The position numbers were made by a program, and so were the translations under genes. From Paenibacillus cellulosilyticus (GTDB taxonomy: Bacteria > Bacillota > Bacilli > Paenibacillales > Paenibacillaceae), in assembly GCF_003182255.1 (NCBI RefSeq), contig NZ_QGTQ01000024.1, positions 1-64,000 on the forward strand: DNA of 64,000 nucleotides, written 5' to 3'. Below, in pieces: positions 34,818 through 42,924 of the stretch. The stretch's first letter is position 1. Each line of letters begins with the position of its first letter. The notes beneath the pieces were generated by a model. It had not been told where the DNA came from. It did no database searches and worked only from the letters and a program-made list of their open reading frames with translations.

Positions 34818-35450
34818 TTACATGCGGACGTGCAGCGGTCCGAACCGCTCTCCGTCCAGCACGAGAATGAGTTCGTCGCCGTCCTTTACAGGACCGACGC
34901 CAGCAGGCGTACCGGTGAAGATTACATCGCCTTCGGCAAGGCCGAAGTGCTCGCCGATGTACGACACAAGCTTCTCCAGCGGGAAAATCATGTCCCGCGG
35001 GCTGCCTTCCTGCGCCGTCTCGCCATTGTGCAGCAGACTGAATTGCAGCGTCTCGAACGCTTCGAGGCCAGGGAATGAGCGGAATGGCGACAGCACGGCT
35101 GCGTTCTTGAACCCTTTGGCGAGAAGCCACGGATGGCGCTTCTCCTTCAGCACATTTTGCACATCACGTGCGGTCCAGTCGATTCCGATCCCCAGTCCAT
35201 CTACCAGCTGCTCAACCGGAACACCTGGCTCATACGTACGGCCAATGCGCACAACAAGCTCCGTCTCATAATGGATGGAGCCTGTACCAGAAGGAAGCTT
35301 GAGCTCCCCTTCGACCGGATGCAGAGCATGCGTCGGCTTGGAGAAAATCATCGGCTCCTCCGGCACCTCATTGCCCAGCTCCTTCGCATGCAGCGCATAG
35401 TTGCGGCCGACACAGTATACATTACGGATAGATGCGAATTCATTCGCCAT
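34818..35450 (-). CDS. Fumarylacetoacetate hydrolase-family protein
   Basis: A 210-residue minimal FAH domain. It contains [16 protein letters not shown], the metal-ligand region [12 protein letters not shown] (Glu), [10 protein letters not shown] (Asp region) and [15 protein letters not shown]. This size matches acylpyruvases and oxaloacetate decarboxylases (FAHD1-like), and the family also holds 2,4-diketo-3-deoxy-sugar-acid hydrolases. The last would complete an oxidative deoxysugar pathway like the one encoded at 8-20 kb, but the gene lies 14 kb away and alone, so the link is speculative. Confidence 0.88.
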   Translation of the reverse strand: MANEFASIRNVYCVGRNYALHAKELGNEVPEEPMIFSKPTHALHPVEGELKLPSGTGSIHYETELVVRIGRTYEPGVPVEQLVDGLGIGIDWTARDVQNVLKEKRHPWLLAKGFKNAAVLSPFRSFPGLEAFETLQFSLLHNGETAQEGSPRDMIFPLEKLVSYIGEHFGLAEGDVIFTGTPAGVGPVKDGDELILVLDGERFGPLHVRM

Positions 35451-35530
35451 CGTGAACCGACTCCTTCGGATATAGATTAACGGAGCGTGCGTGCTCCTGT
35501 GTTAACTGCATTTTGACCAGTCGATGTAAC

Positions 35531-36658
35531 TTAAGATTTGAGCTGCAGCTTGATGTCAATCAGCTCCGAGCGGCTTGCGAGCCGAATCGGCGGTCCCCAA
35601 GTGCCAAAGCCGGAGGATACGATGACGTGCATGAGGCCTTTGCGCATGTAGCCCCAATCAAGCTCGAACAGTCGGCGAGTGATAAAATGGTTCGGGAACA
35701 TTTGGCCGCGATGCGTGTGTCCGCATACGAGCAGGTCGACTCCCGCTTCCGCCGCTTGCGCGAATCCGTACGGCTGATGGTCCATCGCCAAGAGCGGGAG
35801 TGACGGATCAAGCTTCGCTACGAGCTCTTTCATCGAAAGTCTGCCTTCTCTTGCTTCCGCCGTCTTGTCCTTACGACCCACAACGTGGAACAGTCCGTCC
35901 ACCGTTACCGTCTCGTCACGCAGCACCTTGATGCCGATCCCCTGCATGACCTGTACATATTGTTCAATATGGCCGCCATAATATTCATGATTGCCAAGCA
36001 CCGCATAGATGCCATGCTTCGCCTTCAACTGCTTGAGCGTATCTGCCATCTGATTGCGAAGGAACGGTTCAATAACATCATCCAACACGTCGCCAGCGAG
36101 CAGGATAACGTCCGGATTCATGGCGTTCATCTGTTTCACAAGCTTGCGCAGATGGCGATTACCTACCGTATTGCCCAAATGGAGGTCCGAGGCTGCCGCT
36201 ACGCGAAGCGTACGTTTATTGGTTGACGGAGCTTGCTTGTCCACCGACAGCTGATGCGCACGAACGATCGGCGACCACGCGTTGTACGAGCCGCGCAGCA
36301 TCAAGATCAGCAGAATGCCTACTACGATAATAGACAGCACTTGAATCGTGTTATCGCTCGTCATCCCCGACTGAACCATAATCCAGCCTGCCAAATCCGC
36401 GAATGGAAGAAGCAGAACAGCGAACTCGAAGATTGCGAGAAACACAGCGCCAATGACTTTCCATAGCCGCCCTATTGCACCAAGCGCCTTGACGAGCCTG
36501 CCCCATAAATAACCGAGAGCGACAACAGCATACAGTACCCAATAAAGAACCGACGGTACATCCGCTCCCGCATGCTCCAGTGCGAGTTCTCCATGCCAGC
36601 CGACATAGAAGTTCAGGAGCAGGAACAGACCTAACATAATAATGAGACGAATGATCAA
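35531..36658 (-). CDS. Membrane-anchored metallophosphoesterase
   Basis: 375 residues with a TTG start eight bases after AGGAGAGA. The N-terminal third has about four membrane helices (2-20, 37-55, 68-98, 103-125). The calcineurin-like domain then shows the metal motifs SDLHLG, GDVLDD, GNHEYYGG and CGHTHRGQ, in the usual order D-x-H, GD, GNHE, GHxH. It resembles YkuE/YaeI-type enzymes that act on membrane-linked phosphoesters such as lipids. The substrate is unknown. Confidence 0.9.
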   Translation of the reverse strand: MIIRLIIMLGLFLLLNFYVGWHGELALEHAGADVPSVLYWVLYAVVALGYLWGRLVKALGAIGRLWKVIGAVFLAIFEFAVLLLPFADLAGWIMVQSGMTSDNTIQVLSIIVVGILLILMLRGSYNAWSPIVRAHQLSVDKQAPSTNKRTLRVAAASDLHLGNTVGNRHLRKLVKQMNAMNPDVILLAGDVLDDVIEPFLRNQMADTLKQLKAKHGIYAVLGNHEYYGGHIEQYVQVMQGIGIKVLRDETVTVDGLFHVVGRKDKTAEAREGRLSMKELVAKLDPSLPLLAMDHQPYGFAQAAEAGVDLLVCGHTHRGQMFPNHFITRRLFELDWGYMRKGLMHVIVSSGFGTWGPPIRLASRSELIDIKLQLKS

Positions 36659-36731
36659 TGCAATCTCTCCTATTATTCAACCAGAATACGAATCTATTAA
36701 AAATGTACCACAGTCTACGTGAGGTATCAAA

Positions 36732-36763
36732 AAGGGAGAGGGGCGCTGCCCCTATTGACCCCG
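36732..36763. repeat. GC-rich dispersed repeat, fragment 1
   Basis: GAGGGGCGCTGCCCCTATTG then ACCCC resembles the middle of the GC-rich element at 59733-59791 (GGGGCGGTGCCCCTTGGACC). Confidence 0.45.
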
Positions 36764-36792
36764 TTATTATTGATTTCTTAAAAAATTTCTAC

Positions 36793-36850
36793 CACCTAAA
36801 TCGACTGGACTCTACCCACCTAAATCGAACGGACTCTACCCACCTAAATC
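36793..36850. repeat. Three 24-bp tandem repeats
   Basis: CACCTAAATC recurs at 36793, 36817 and 36841, exactly 24 bases apart, within units that read CACCTAAATCGAMYGGACTC followed by TACC. Confidence 0.8.
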
Positions 36851-36898
36851 CTCCCTGCTAGGGAGGACCCCATGGGACTCCCGTCCCCTGGACCCCGG
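36849..36898. repeat. GC-rich dispersed repeat, fragment 2
   Basis: TCCTCCCTGCTAGGGAGGAC with a following CCCATGGGACTCCCGTCCCC and TGGACCCC: a palindromic start (CCTCCC/GGGAGG) and the same order of C- and G-runs as the element at 59733-59791. Confidence 0.55.
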
Positions 36899-37000
36899 AA
36901 GGAGAAACGTGGGATGAGCACAGGCGCGGATAAGCTGATGCGGAATAGGAGTCGCGTGCCCCTTTGGGGCAAAGCTTACTTTTGGCGTACGATAGATTTG

Positions 37001-37536
37001 TAGGTGCATTTTGCACCTATGGCGGGCGGCTTGGCGGGGCTCGTGGTTTGTAGGTGCAGTTTTGCACCTATGGCGGGCAGTTTGACGGGGCTCGTGATTT
37101 GTAGGTGCAGTTTTGCACCTATGGCGGGCGGTTTGACGGGGTTTGTGATTTGTAGGTGCAGTTTTGCACCTATGGCGGGCGGTTTGACGGGGTTCGTGGT
37201 TTGTAGGTGCAGTTTTGCACCTACGGCGGGCGGTTTGACGGGGTTTGTGATTTGTAGGTGCATTTTTGCACCTATGGCGGGCGGCTTGGCGGGGCTCGTG
37301 GTTTGTAGGTGCAGTTTTGCACCTATGGCGGGCAGTTTGACGGGGCTCGTGATTTGTAGGTGCAGTTTTGCACCTATGGCGGGCGGTTTGACGGGGTTTG
37401 TGATTTGTAGGTGCAGTTTTGCACCTATGGCGGGCGGTTTGACGGGGCTCGTGATTTGTAGGTGCAGTTTTGCACCTATGGCGGGCGGTTTGACGGGGTT
37501 CGTGGTTTGTAGGTGCAGTTTTGCACCTATGGCGGG
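37001..37536. repeat. Array of eleven 51-bp tandem repeats, each with a palindrome
   Basis: Units begin near 37001, 37051, 37102, 37153, 37204, 37255, 37306, 37357, 37408, 37459 and 37510. Each has TAGGTGCAGTTTTGCACCTA (stem TAGGTGCA/TGCACCTA, 4-base loop) and a GC-rich spacer with GGCGGGCGGTTTGACGGGG. Units 1-3 and 6-8 share the same variants (CAT in the loop, GGCTTGGCG, GGCAGTTTG), so a block of five units was probably duplicated. Because 51 is divisible by three, the array is open on both strands without being a gene. Confidence 0.95.
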
Positions 37537-37557
37537 AACGATAGGTTATATGCATAA

Positions 37558-37595
37558 AACCTCCATTCCTGCATGTATGCAGAAAAATGGAGGTT
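37558..37595 (-). terminator. Terminator of the MFS gene
   Basis: AACCTCCATT (37558-37567) pairs with AATGGAGGTT (37586-37595); a TGCAT-type inner palindrome sits in the loop. On the minus strand TTTTAT follows. Confidence 0.85.
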
Positions 37596-37606
37596 CTAAG
37601 ACTGCG

Positions 37607-38839
37607 CTATTGCGCTGTTCGTTCGGAGTTCGATTGGACGGATGCTGTGCGCTCTGTGAAGGAGCGCAGGGCGACGGTGGCGCCAGCGGCGACGAGCAAA
37701 GTGCCTGTCATGACGAACAGCCACTCGATGCCGACGAACTTGCCTAATCCCCCGCCGATAAGCGGGCCAAGCAGGGAGCCTGTCTGGTTGGCGCTCGTCG
37801 TTAGTCCGAAGGAGCGGCCACGGAACGTCTGGTCGGTGCTCCTTACGACGAGCGTGTTTACAACCGGTACGATGCCTGCAAGGAATAGCCCGAACACGAA
37901 CTGTACAACCGTGAACAGCCACAGTGAGTGGACAAAATACTGCAAGCTGATGACACAGCCCGATGCGATCAAGCACACGATCAACACCCGCAAATGTCCG
38001 CGCTGCTCGCCGAGCTTACCCCACTGCGGCGAAGCGAGGATTCCAGCGATACCGACCAGCGATAGAACGAAGCCCGCTGTCGCTGCGACGTCTTGTACGC
38101 CGCCTTGCAGGTCTGCGATATGAAGGGTAAGCAGCGGCTGTACCATGTTATACGACAGCTGGAACAACAGCAAAAGCAGCAGCAAATTGAGCAGCTGGCG
38201 GTTGTGCAGTACCGACCAGTAGTCGCTGCGTGCTGTCTTCTTGGGCGTTGACGCTGCAACCTCCTTCGGCGGTGCTTTGCCTTCGCTGACGAAGAAGACA
38301 ACCGCAAGCGTGGCGAGCAGAATGAAGCTGCCTGCGACGACGAACGACAGTCGCTGACCGAAAGCATTCGACAGCAAGCCGCCGATGAGTGGACCCATAA
38401 TGCCGCCGCTCATGGAAGCGGCCTGCATCGTTCCGAGGCTCCAGCCCAAACGCTCCTCTGGCGCGATCGATGCGACAATCGCCATTGAAGCCGGAACGAA
38501 TCCGCCGACAAGGCCGTGCAGCAGTCGGATGCCAACAAGCTCCCACGGATTGTGGACGAGCGAAATCATGGCGTAAACGACCGCGAGACTGAGTCCGGCT
38601 CGAATGATCATTTTGCGCTTACCGTACTTATCCGCCATTGCGCCCCATAAAGGGGCCATAACCGCCCCGACTAGAAAAGCCGAAGATTGGACGACGCCCG
38701 CCCACCAGTACAACGAACTATCCGAGACACCGAGCTCTGGAAGGAACAGCGGAAGCAGCGGAATAACCATCGTATAGCTGGAGCTGCAGAGCAGAACGCC
38801 TGCCCACAGAATCCACATTTGACGCTGCCAGGATGCCAT
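37607..38839 (-). CDS. MFS drug-efflux-type transporter (DHA1)
   Basis: About 410 residues from the ATG of MASWQRQMW; an in-frame TTG at 38854 is an alternative start. Twelve membrane helices are predicted. The A-motif loop GAMADKYGKRKMIIRAG follows helix 2, and LLHGLVGGFVPASMAIV and GPLIGGLLSNAFG mark helices 4 and 5, as in DHA1 drug exporters (TetA(P)/NorA-like). Substrate unknown. The gene is flanked by two 51-bp repeat arrays. Confidence 0.9.
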   Translation of the reverse strand: MASWQRQMWILWAGVLLCSSSYTMVIPLLPLFLPELGVSDSSLYWWAGVVQSSAFLVGAVMAPLWGAMADKYGKRKMIIRAGLSLAVVYAMISLVHNPWELVGIRLLHGLVGGFVPASMAIVASIAPEERLGWSLGTMQAASMSGGIMGPLIGGLLSNAFGQRLSFVVAGSFILLATLAVVFFVSEGKAPPKEVAASTPKKTARSDYWSVLHNRQLLNLLLLLLLFQLSYNMVQPLLTLHIADLQGGVQDVAATAGFVLSLVGIAGILASPQWGKLGEQRGHLRVLIVCLIASGCVISLQYFVHSLWLFTVVQFVFGLFLAGIVPVVNTLVVRSTDQTFRGRSFGLTTSANQTGSLLGPLIGGGLGKFVGIEWLFVMTGTLLVAAGATVALRSFTERTASVQSNSERTAQ

Positions 38840-39164
38840 TTCCCTCACTTCCAATCATTAATTTGGATACCGAACCATTGCTTTACCGTTACTATACGCC
38901 TACCACTCCTATCGTTCAAAAGCCATCCGCTAAAGCATACCGTCGCATTCCGCCGAGGATACTCGTTTACACGTCCTTAATGAACCGATATCGCCCGAAA
39001 CGGGGTAAGATGGCCCCATAAGCGCATTCATGTCCTTCCTGCAAAGAAAGTCAAAGAAAAACAAAAAAGACCACCCTCCTCATGCGAGAGAGTCTGGTCC
39101 GGACGCGGGCTAACGGCGATTGAAGAAGGTATAAAAAAGTGTGCTATTCGATCATCACGCGCGC

Positions 39165-39368
39165 TGACGGGTGGTTAAGGTAAGGTACTTAAATGTTCTC
39201 TATTCACTCATTATGCGGCCTGTCAGGCAGTTAAGATACTTCATTGTTCGTTATGCGCTCGTTGCGCGGAGTGGCAGGCAGTTAGGATACTTAATTGTGC
39301 TCTAAATGCTCATTATGAGGACCGGCGGACAGTTAAGATACTTAAAAGTAGTCTATTCACTCATTATG
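39165..39368. repeat. Four diverged 51-bp tandem repeats
   Basis: Units at 39165-39215, 39216-39266, 39267-39317 and 39318-39368 share GGCAGTTAAGATACTTAA (with changes) and end CTCATTATG or CTCGTTGCG. The period is exactly 51 in all four. A fifth, weaker unit may precede them. The rest of the gap from 38855 to 39461 shows no gene. Confidence 0.85.
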
Positions 39369-39461
39369 AACGAATTCAATCATAGGACTCCCACACGCAC
39401 CTTTAGGCATTTGCCGCATACGATGTTAGCGCCAATCAATTGGGAAAGGGTGTTTCCCCTA

Positions 39462-40244
39462 ATGCCATGCTCTTGCAACCAACCGAAAGTTCAACAAACA
39501 GTCTACTATGACCCGCGCTCGCTTCAAATGCCTATGCCGGGTCAGGGCGGCATGATGCCCATGCCGATGCCGGGTCAAGGCGGCATGATGCCTATGCCGA
39601 TGCCGGGTCAAGGCGGCATGATGCCCATGCCGATGCCAGGTCAGGGCGGCATGATGCCTATGCCGATGCCGGGTCAAGGCGGCATGATGCCTATGCCGAT
39701 GCCAGGTCAAGGCGGCATGATGCCTATGCCGATGCCGGGTCAAGGCGGCATGACTCCTATGCCGATGCCAGGTCAAGGCGGCGTGGCTCCTTTGCCATTC
39801 CCGGTTCCAGGCCAAGGAGGCCCTGTGCCTTTCTCCGTACCTGGTCAAGGTGCTGTACCTGCACAGCTGTCGCAGGCGAATCTCCCGAACGTGCTCGCTC
39901 AATATCCACGGCCAGTAGGCCAGCCGCCAGCCGATATGCTGTTCCTGTTCAACACGCTGCGCCGCAATCCGCAAATGCTGCAGACCTTCATCCGTCAGCG
40001 TCCGCAGACGCTTCAGCAAGGCGTTCAATTCGCTCAAACGGGAGCAATGGGTCCTCGCGACGCTGAAGATGACGTACGTCTGCTGCCAGGCTTTTGCTAC
40101 AATCGCTGGTCGCTAATCTTTACCTCCAACAACGTCTTTCTGATGTTCCCGGTTGCGAACATCCTTGGCTTCGTCATTGGCTGGTGCCACCCGCTGTCAC
40201 CTTGCCTCATCCCGAACTTTACAATCCTGTTCGCGTTCTGCTAA
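39462..40244 (+). CDS. MPGQGG-repeat protein, possible surface or spore-coat protein
   Basis: About 260 residues from the ATG of MPCSCNQPKVQ, 11 bases after AAAGGG. After a Cys-rich start come eight 11-residue repeats MPMPGQGGMMP (33-bp DNA units, about 39525-39790; the last two end MT and VA), then two looser repeats with VPGQG. A helical part NLPNVLAQYPRPVG to QTLQQGVQFAQ follows, then a hydrophobic Cys-containing tail VANILGFVIGWCHPLSPC. I do not recognise the family. Low-complexity Gly-Gln-Pro repeats with terminal Cys suggest a structural, possibly spore-surface, protein. The repeats are prone to copy-number change. Confidence 0.65.
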   Translation: MPCSCNQPKVQQTVYYDPRSLQMPMPGQGGMMPMPMPGQGGMMPMPMPGQGGMMPMPMPGQGGMMPMPMPGQGGMMPMPMPGQGGMMPMPMPGQGGMTPMPMPGQGGVAPLPFPVPGQGGPVPFSVPGQGAVPAQLSQANLPNVLAQYPRPVGQPPADMLFLFNTLRRNPQMLQTFIRQRPQTLQQGVQFAQTGAMGPRDAEDDVRLLPGFCYNRWSLIFTSNNVFLMFPVANILGFVIGWCHPLSPCLIPNFTILFAFC

Positions 40245-40262
40245 TCCGAATAGACAATAGAA

Positions 40263-40302
40263 CAATAAAGGGACTGTTCCTAATCGAACAATCCCTTTAT
40301 TG
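40263..40302 (+). terminator. Terminator of the repeat-protein gene
   Basis: CAATAAAGGGACTGTTC (40263-40279) pairs with GAACAATCCCTTTATTG (40286-40302) with one mismatch; TTTG follows. Confidence 0.85.
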
Positions 40303-40648
40303 CTTTGCCAGCAACACGGATGAGTACACCGGCCATTTCGCCAATAAACTCGGCCCAAAATTCCCACTCCAGCCAATTGCGTTTCCTGCGTTCCATTTTG
40401 ATTTTCGGCTCGTTCTGTTCGGACGAAGTCAGATGCGACAACCCCTCTCATCTACATAGATCTACTATATACATAGGTAGAAAATAATGTAAACCAAATT
40501 AAAGGCACGAAAGCTGCGAACGCATGTGTAAACAAGCCTTCGCACCTTACCTGAACAGCGGATTTTAGAATGAGACTTTACTATTGCCGACATAGTTCAC
40601 TTTCAAATTCGTCAATGTCGTATTCATCGTCTTCACTAGAACAGCAAA
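40303..40648. other. Intergenic region, nothing recognised
   Basis: About 350 bases between a plus-strand terminator and a minus-strand terminator. Short frames exist but lack ribosome sites. Confidence 0.5.
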
Positions 40649-40688
40649 AAGCCTCCTGCTCGCTGCATGGCAGCCAATGCGGAGGCTT
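40649..40688 (-). terminator. Terminator of the 184-residue gene
   Basis: AAGCCTCC (40649-40656) pairs with GGAGGCTT (40681-40688), with TGCATGGCA in the loop. On the minus strand TTTTTGC follows. Confidence 0.82.
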
Positions 40689-40714
40689 GGTACATAAGCC
40701 TTAAGACGCGCTAA

Positions 40715-40739
40715 TTCGGTTCGGTTCGGTTCGGTTCGG
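40715..40739. repeat. Pentanucleotide microsatellite (TTCGG)5
   Basis: Five perfect TTCGG units plus TT, directly after the stop of the minus-strand gene (CCGAA on that strand). A change in copy number would alter only the 3' untranslated region. Confidence 0.9.
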
Positions 40740-41294
40740 TTAGGTGCGATCTAGCTTAACTGTGGAAGCACTGACTGGTGTACGACCGATCCTCGGGCGC
40801 ATCACCTCGCGGAAAACAAAAGCAGCTGCGTTGTTGTAGTTGCCGTAATAATCGGACAGGTCGTCATTGCCGAACTGAATGATTCGCGCTTTGAAAACCG
40901 GGTACACAATCTCTAGTCCGAAAAACTTGCGTGTCGCAGCAAATCGGAACAACGCATTCGTGCGGAAAGCCGTTTGGCACAGCTTCACGATCCCGCTAGG
41001 CGTGAACGCGCGTCGGAGCGGCTTCACCAGCGTCCCCTGCATCGTCCTAACTTGAACCTTCAATTGGACCGTACCGATCGCCTTCTTCGGCAAAAGCAAT
41101 GCTGCAAGTGCTCTCGCCTTACGTAAGCCGCGCACGCGCAATGTGATAAGAAAATCGCCGCTGGGCAATTGCTCAAGCGGTTCCACCATAACAAGTGGGT
41201 CCTTGCCGACTGAGTACTTTATGAGGTTGAAATAGGTAAACTGTGGCGGCACCAGCTGGACCTGCGCTTTTGATCTTAAAGCAGTAACAACCAT
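40740..41294 (-). CDS. Hypothetical protein, 184 residues
   Basis: A well-placed gene with AAGGGGGAG four to five bases before the ATG and a terminator behind, but no family I can name. It is basic and beta-rich; FLITLRVRGLRKARALAALL and a C-terminal GNYNNAAAFVFREVMRPR stand out. The region 110-150 (CQTAFRTNALFRFAATRKFFG) is rich in Arg and Phe. There is no signal peptide or membrane helix. The function is unknown. Confidence 0.7.
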   Translation of the reverse strand: MVVTALRSKAQVQLVPPQFTYFNLIKYSVGKDPLVMVEPLEQLPSGDFLITLRVRGLRKARALAALLLPKKAIGTVQLKVQVRTMQGTLVKPLRRAFTPSGIVKLCQTAFRTNALFRFAATRKFFGLEIVYPVFKARIIQFGNDDLSDYYGNYNNAAAFVFREVMRPRIGRTPVSASTVKLDRT

Positions 41295-41404
41295 CGTACT
41301 CCCCCTTGCGATTGGTCGCTTTCCATATCTATGGAAGGGTTAATGCCCTTCATTGTATGGTGCAATGCAATCGATTGAAAGGGACACCTACCCTGCTCTT
41401 ACGT

Positions 41405-41620
41405 TTACCCCTCGCTGGCAGGCAGTATGATTTGTTTCACTCGTCCGACTTGGCCGTCAGTCAGACGAACTTTGATACCATGGGGATGCTGAGGAGAGTT
41501 GGTTAACAGGTCTTTGACAATGCCACGTGTGGTACGGCCTGTACGTTGGTCCTGCTTCAACACGATGTCTACCTGTATACCTGGCTTGATGTTTGCTCGA
41601 ATGGTTCCATTAGTGCTCAT
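41405..41620 (-). CDS. YwbE family protein
   Basis: 71 residues with TIRANIKPGIQVDIVLKQDQ, GRTTRGIVKDLLTNS and HPHGIKVRLTDGQVGRVKQI, matching the YwbE/DUF2196 family of small beta-barrel-like proteins found across Bacillales. No function is established. It is monocistronic, about 110 bases downstream of the start of the 184-residue gene on the same strand. Confidence 0.9.
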   Translation of the reverse strand: MSTNGTIRANIKPGIQVDIVLKQDQRTGRTTRGIVKDLLTNSPQHPHGIKVRLTDGQVGRVKQIILPASEG

Positions 41621-42237
41621 CTATATGTTCATTCCTCTCGTGCGACACTTTGTCCCGCAAATATCTTTTCATTGTACAAGCAATAACTCGCGTATTGCTA
41701 CCGTGCATTATTCACTAACTCGTTCGCAAATAACATGTATGCACAATTTCGAGAAGCACAGCATAATCGGCATAACACCACAGCCTTCCGCTAGCTGCAC
41801 TGCAGCAACAGCGGAAGCTGCGGTCGTGAAAGGATGATGTACTGGAAGATGTGTGATATAAAAGAAGAGGCTTTCGCGAATCGTCTCATCAAGCATCAAA
41901 TGATAATCGTCCAACCTGTCCACGAGTCTCGGACGATACGAATCGGGACGTTTGCTTCGGAATCCATCTTCGCGACAGGAGAGCGCGATCGGCGGAGATA
42001 CAATTACACAGGCGAATTATTCCCAGAAGTACGGCCGATATTACCCTTATTGATCCACACCATGGGGTGGATGGCAATGACCTTATTACGATTAAGCCGA
42101 AGCTCAGTACGCATTCAGCAAACGTTCAGCTTTAGGCCTGATAATACTAATTATAATAATAACAAGTAAATTGATAGACAAGAACGCTATCGCATTTTCC
42201 ATATACGATTGTATTCGCATACCAAGGAGGAACCAAT
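41621..42237. other. Intergenic region with one hairpin
   Basis: About 600 bases upstream of the OmpR-type operon. CAGCCTTCCGCT (41781-41792) pairs with AGCGGAAGCTG (41810-41820), apart from one bulged base. A 111-codon frame at 41834 lacks a ribosome site and typical composition. The AT-rich stretch before 42220 is the likely promoter region of the operon. Confidence 0.5.
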
Positions 42238-42924
42238 ATGAAACCAATTCCCGGCATCCGCATTCTGCTGGTCGATGATGAACCACATATTCTTCAATTT
42301 CTCGAGCTTGGCCTTGTGAACGAAGGCTTCGAAATTCGCACCGCGCCAGACGGCATGACTGCGATTACGCTCGCCCAGCAATTCAATCCTCATATTGTCA
42401 TTCTCGACGTCATGATGCCGGGTATGGACGGATTTGAGGTGTGCCGCATGCTCAAGAAGAGCGGCAGCGAGGTCGCCGTCATTATGCTGACTGCAAAGGA
42501 TGAGGTGGACGATCGCGTGAAAGGTCTGACGATTGGCGCGGACGACTATCTCGTGAAGCCTTTCAGCTTCGATGAGCTGCTCGCACGCATTCGTGCACGG
42601 CTTCGCAACCAATTCCCGATGATGTTCGGCGAGGTAGCGATTGGACCGTTCAAAATCGACGATCGACGCAAGGAGATCATCTACAACGGGCAAGTACTGG
42701 AGCTGTCTCCAACGGAATATGAGCTGCTGAAATATATGGTAACCAACCATGGCATCGTGCTAAGCAAAGCGACGATTCTGGACAAGGTATGGGGCTATGA
42801 TTTTGGCGGCGAGGAAAATATCGTCGAGGTATACGTCCGCTCCCTGCGAGACAAGCTCGGTGACAAAGAGCATCAACTGATCCGAACGCTGCGCGGCGCT
42901 GGCTATCGGATTGATCTATCATGA
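42238..42924 (+). CDS. OmpR/PhoP-family response regulator
   Basis: A 228-residue regulator. The receiver domain has VDDE, phospho-Asp in IVILDVMMPG and Lys in YLVKPFSF. The winged-helix DNA-binding domain (about 130-226) ends LIRTLRGAGYRI. AAGGAGG precedes the ATG. Its stop overlaps the start of the kinase gene in ATGA, so the pair is translationally coupled. The regulon is not evident; DUF2332 lies beyond a terminator. Confidence 0.95.
   Translation: MKPIPGIRILLVDDEPHILQFLELGLVNEGFEIRTAPDGMTAITLAQQFNPHIVILDVMMPGMDGFEVCRMLKKSGSEVAVIMLTAKDEVDDRVKGLTIGADDYLVKPFSFDELLARIRARLRNQFPMMFGEVAIGPFKIDDRRKEIIYNGQVLELSPTEYELLKYMVTNHGIVLSKATILDKVWGYDFGGEENIVEVYVRSLRDKLGDKEHQLIRTLRGAGYRIDLS

Noticed and set aside
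37001-37536. CRISPR array
   Set aside because: The spacers between palindromes are near-identical and no cas gene is present.
36836-37747. Long open frames on both strands through the 51-bp repeats (about 239 and 247 codons)
   Set aside because: The 51-base period is divisible by three, so any frame without a stop in one unit stays open. No ribosome site is present, and both strands are open equally.
41834-42169. 111-codon frame before the OmpR-type operon
   Set aside because: No ribosome site and no recognisable protein pattern.
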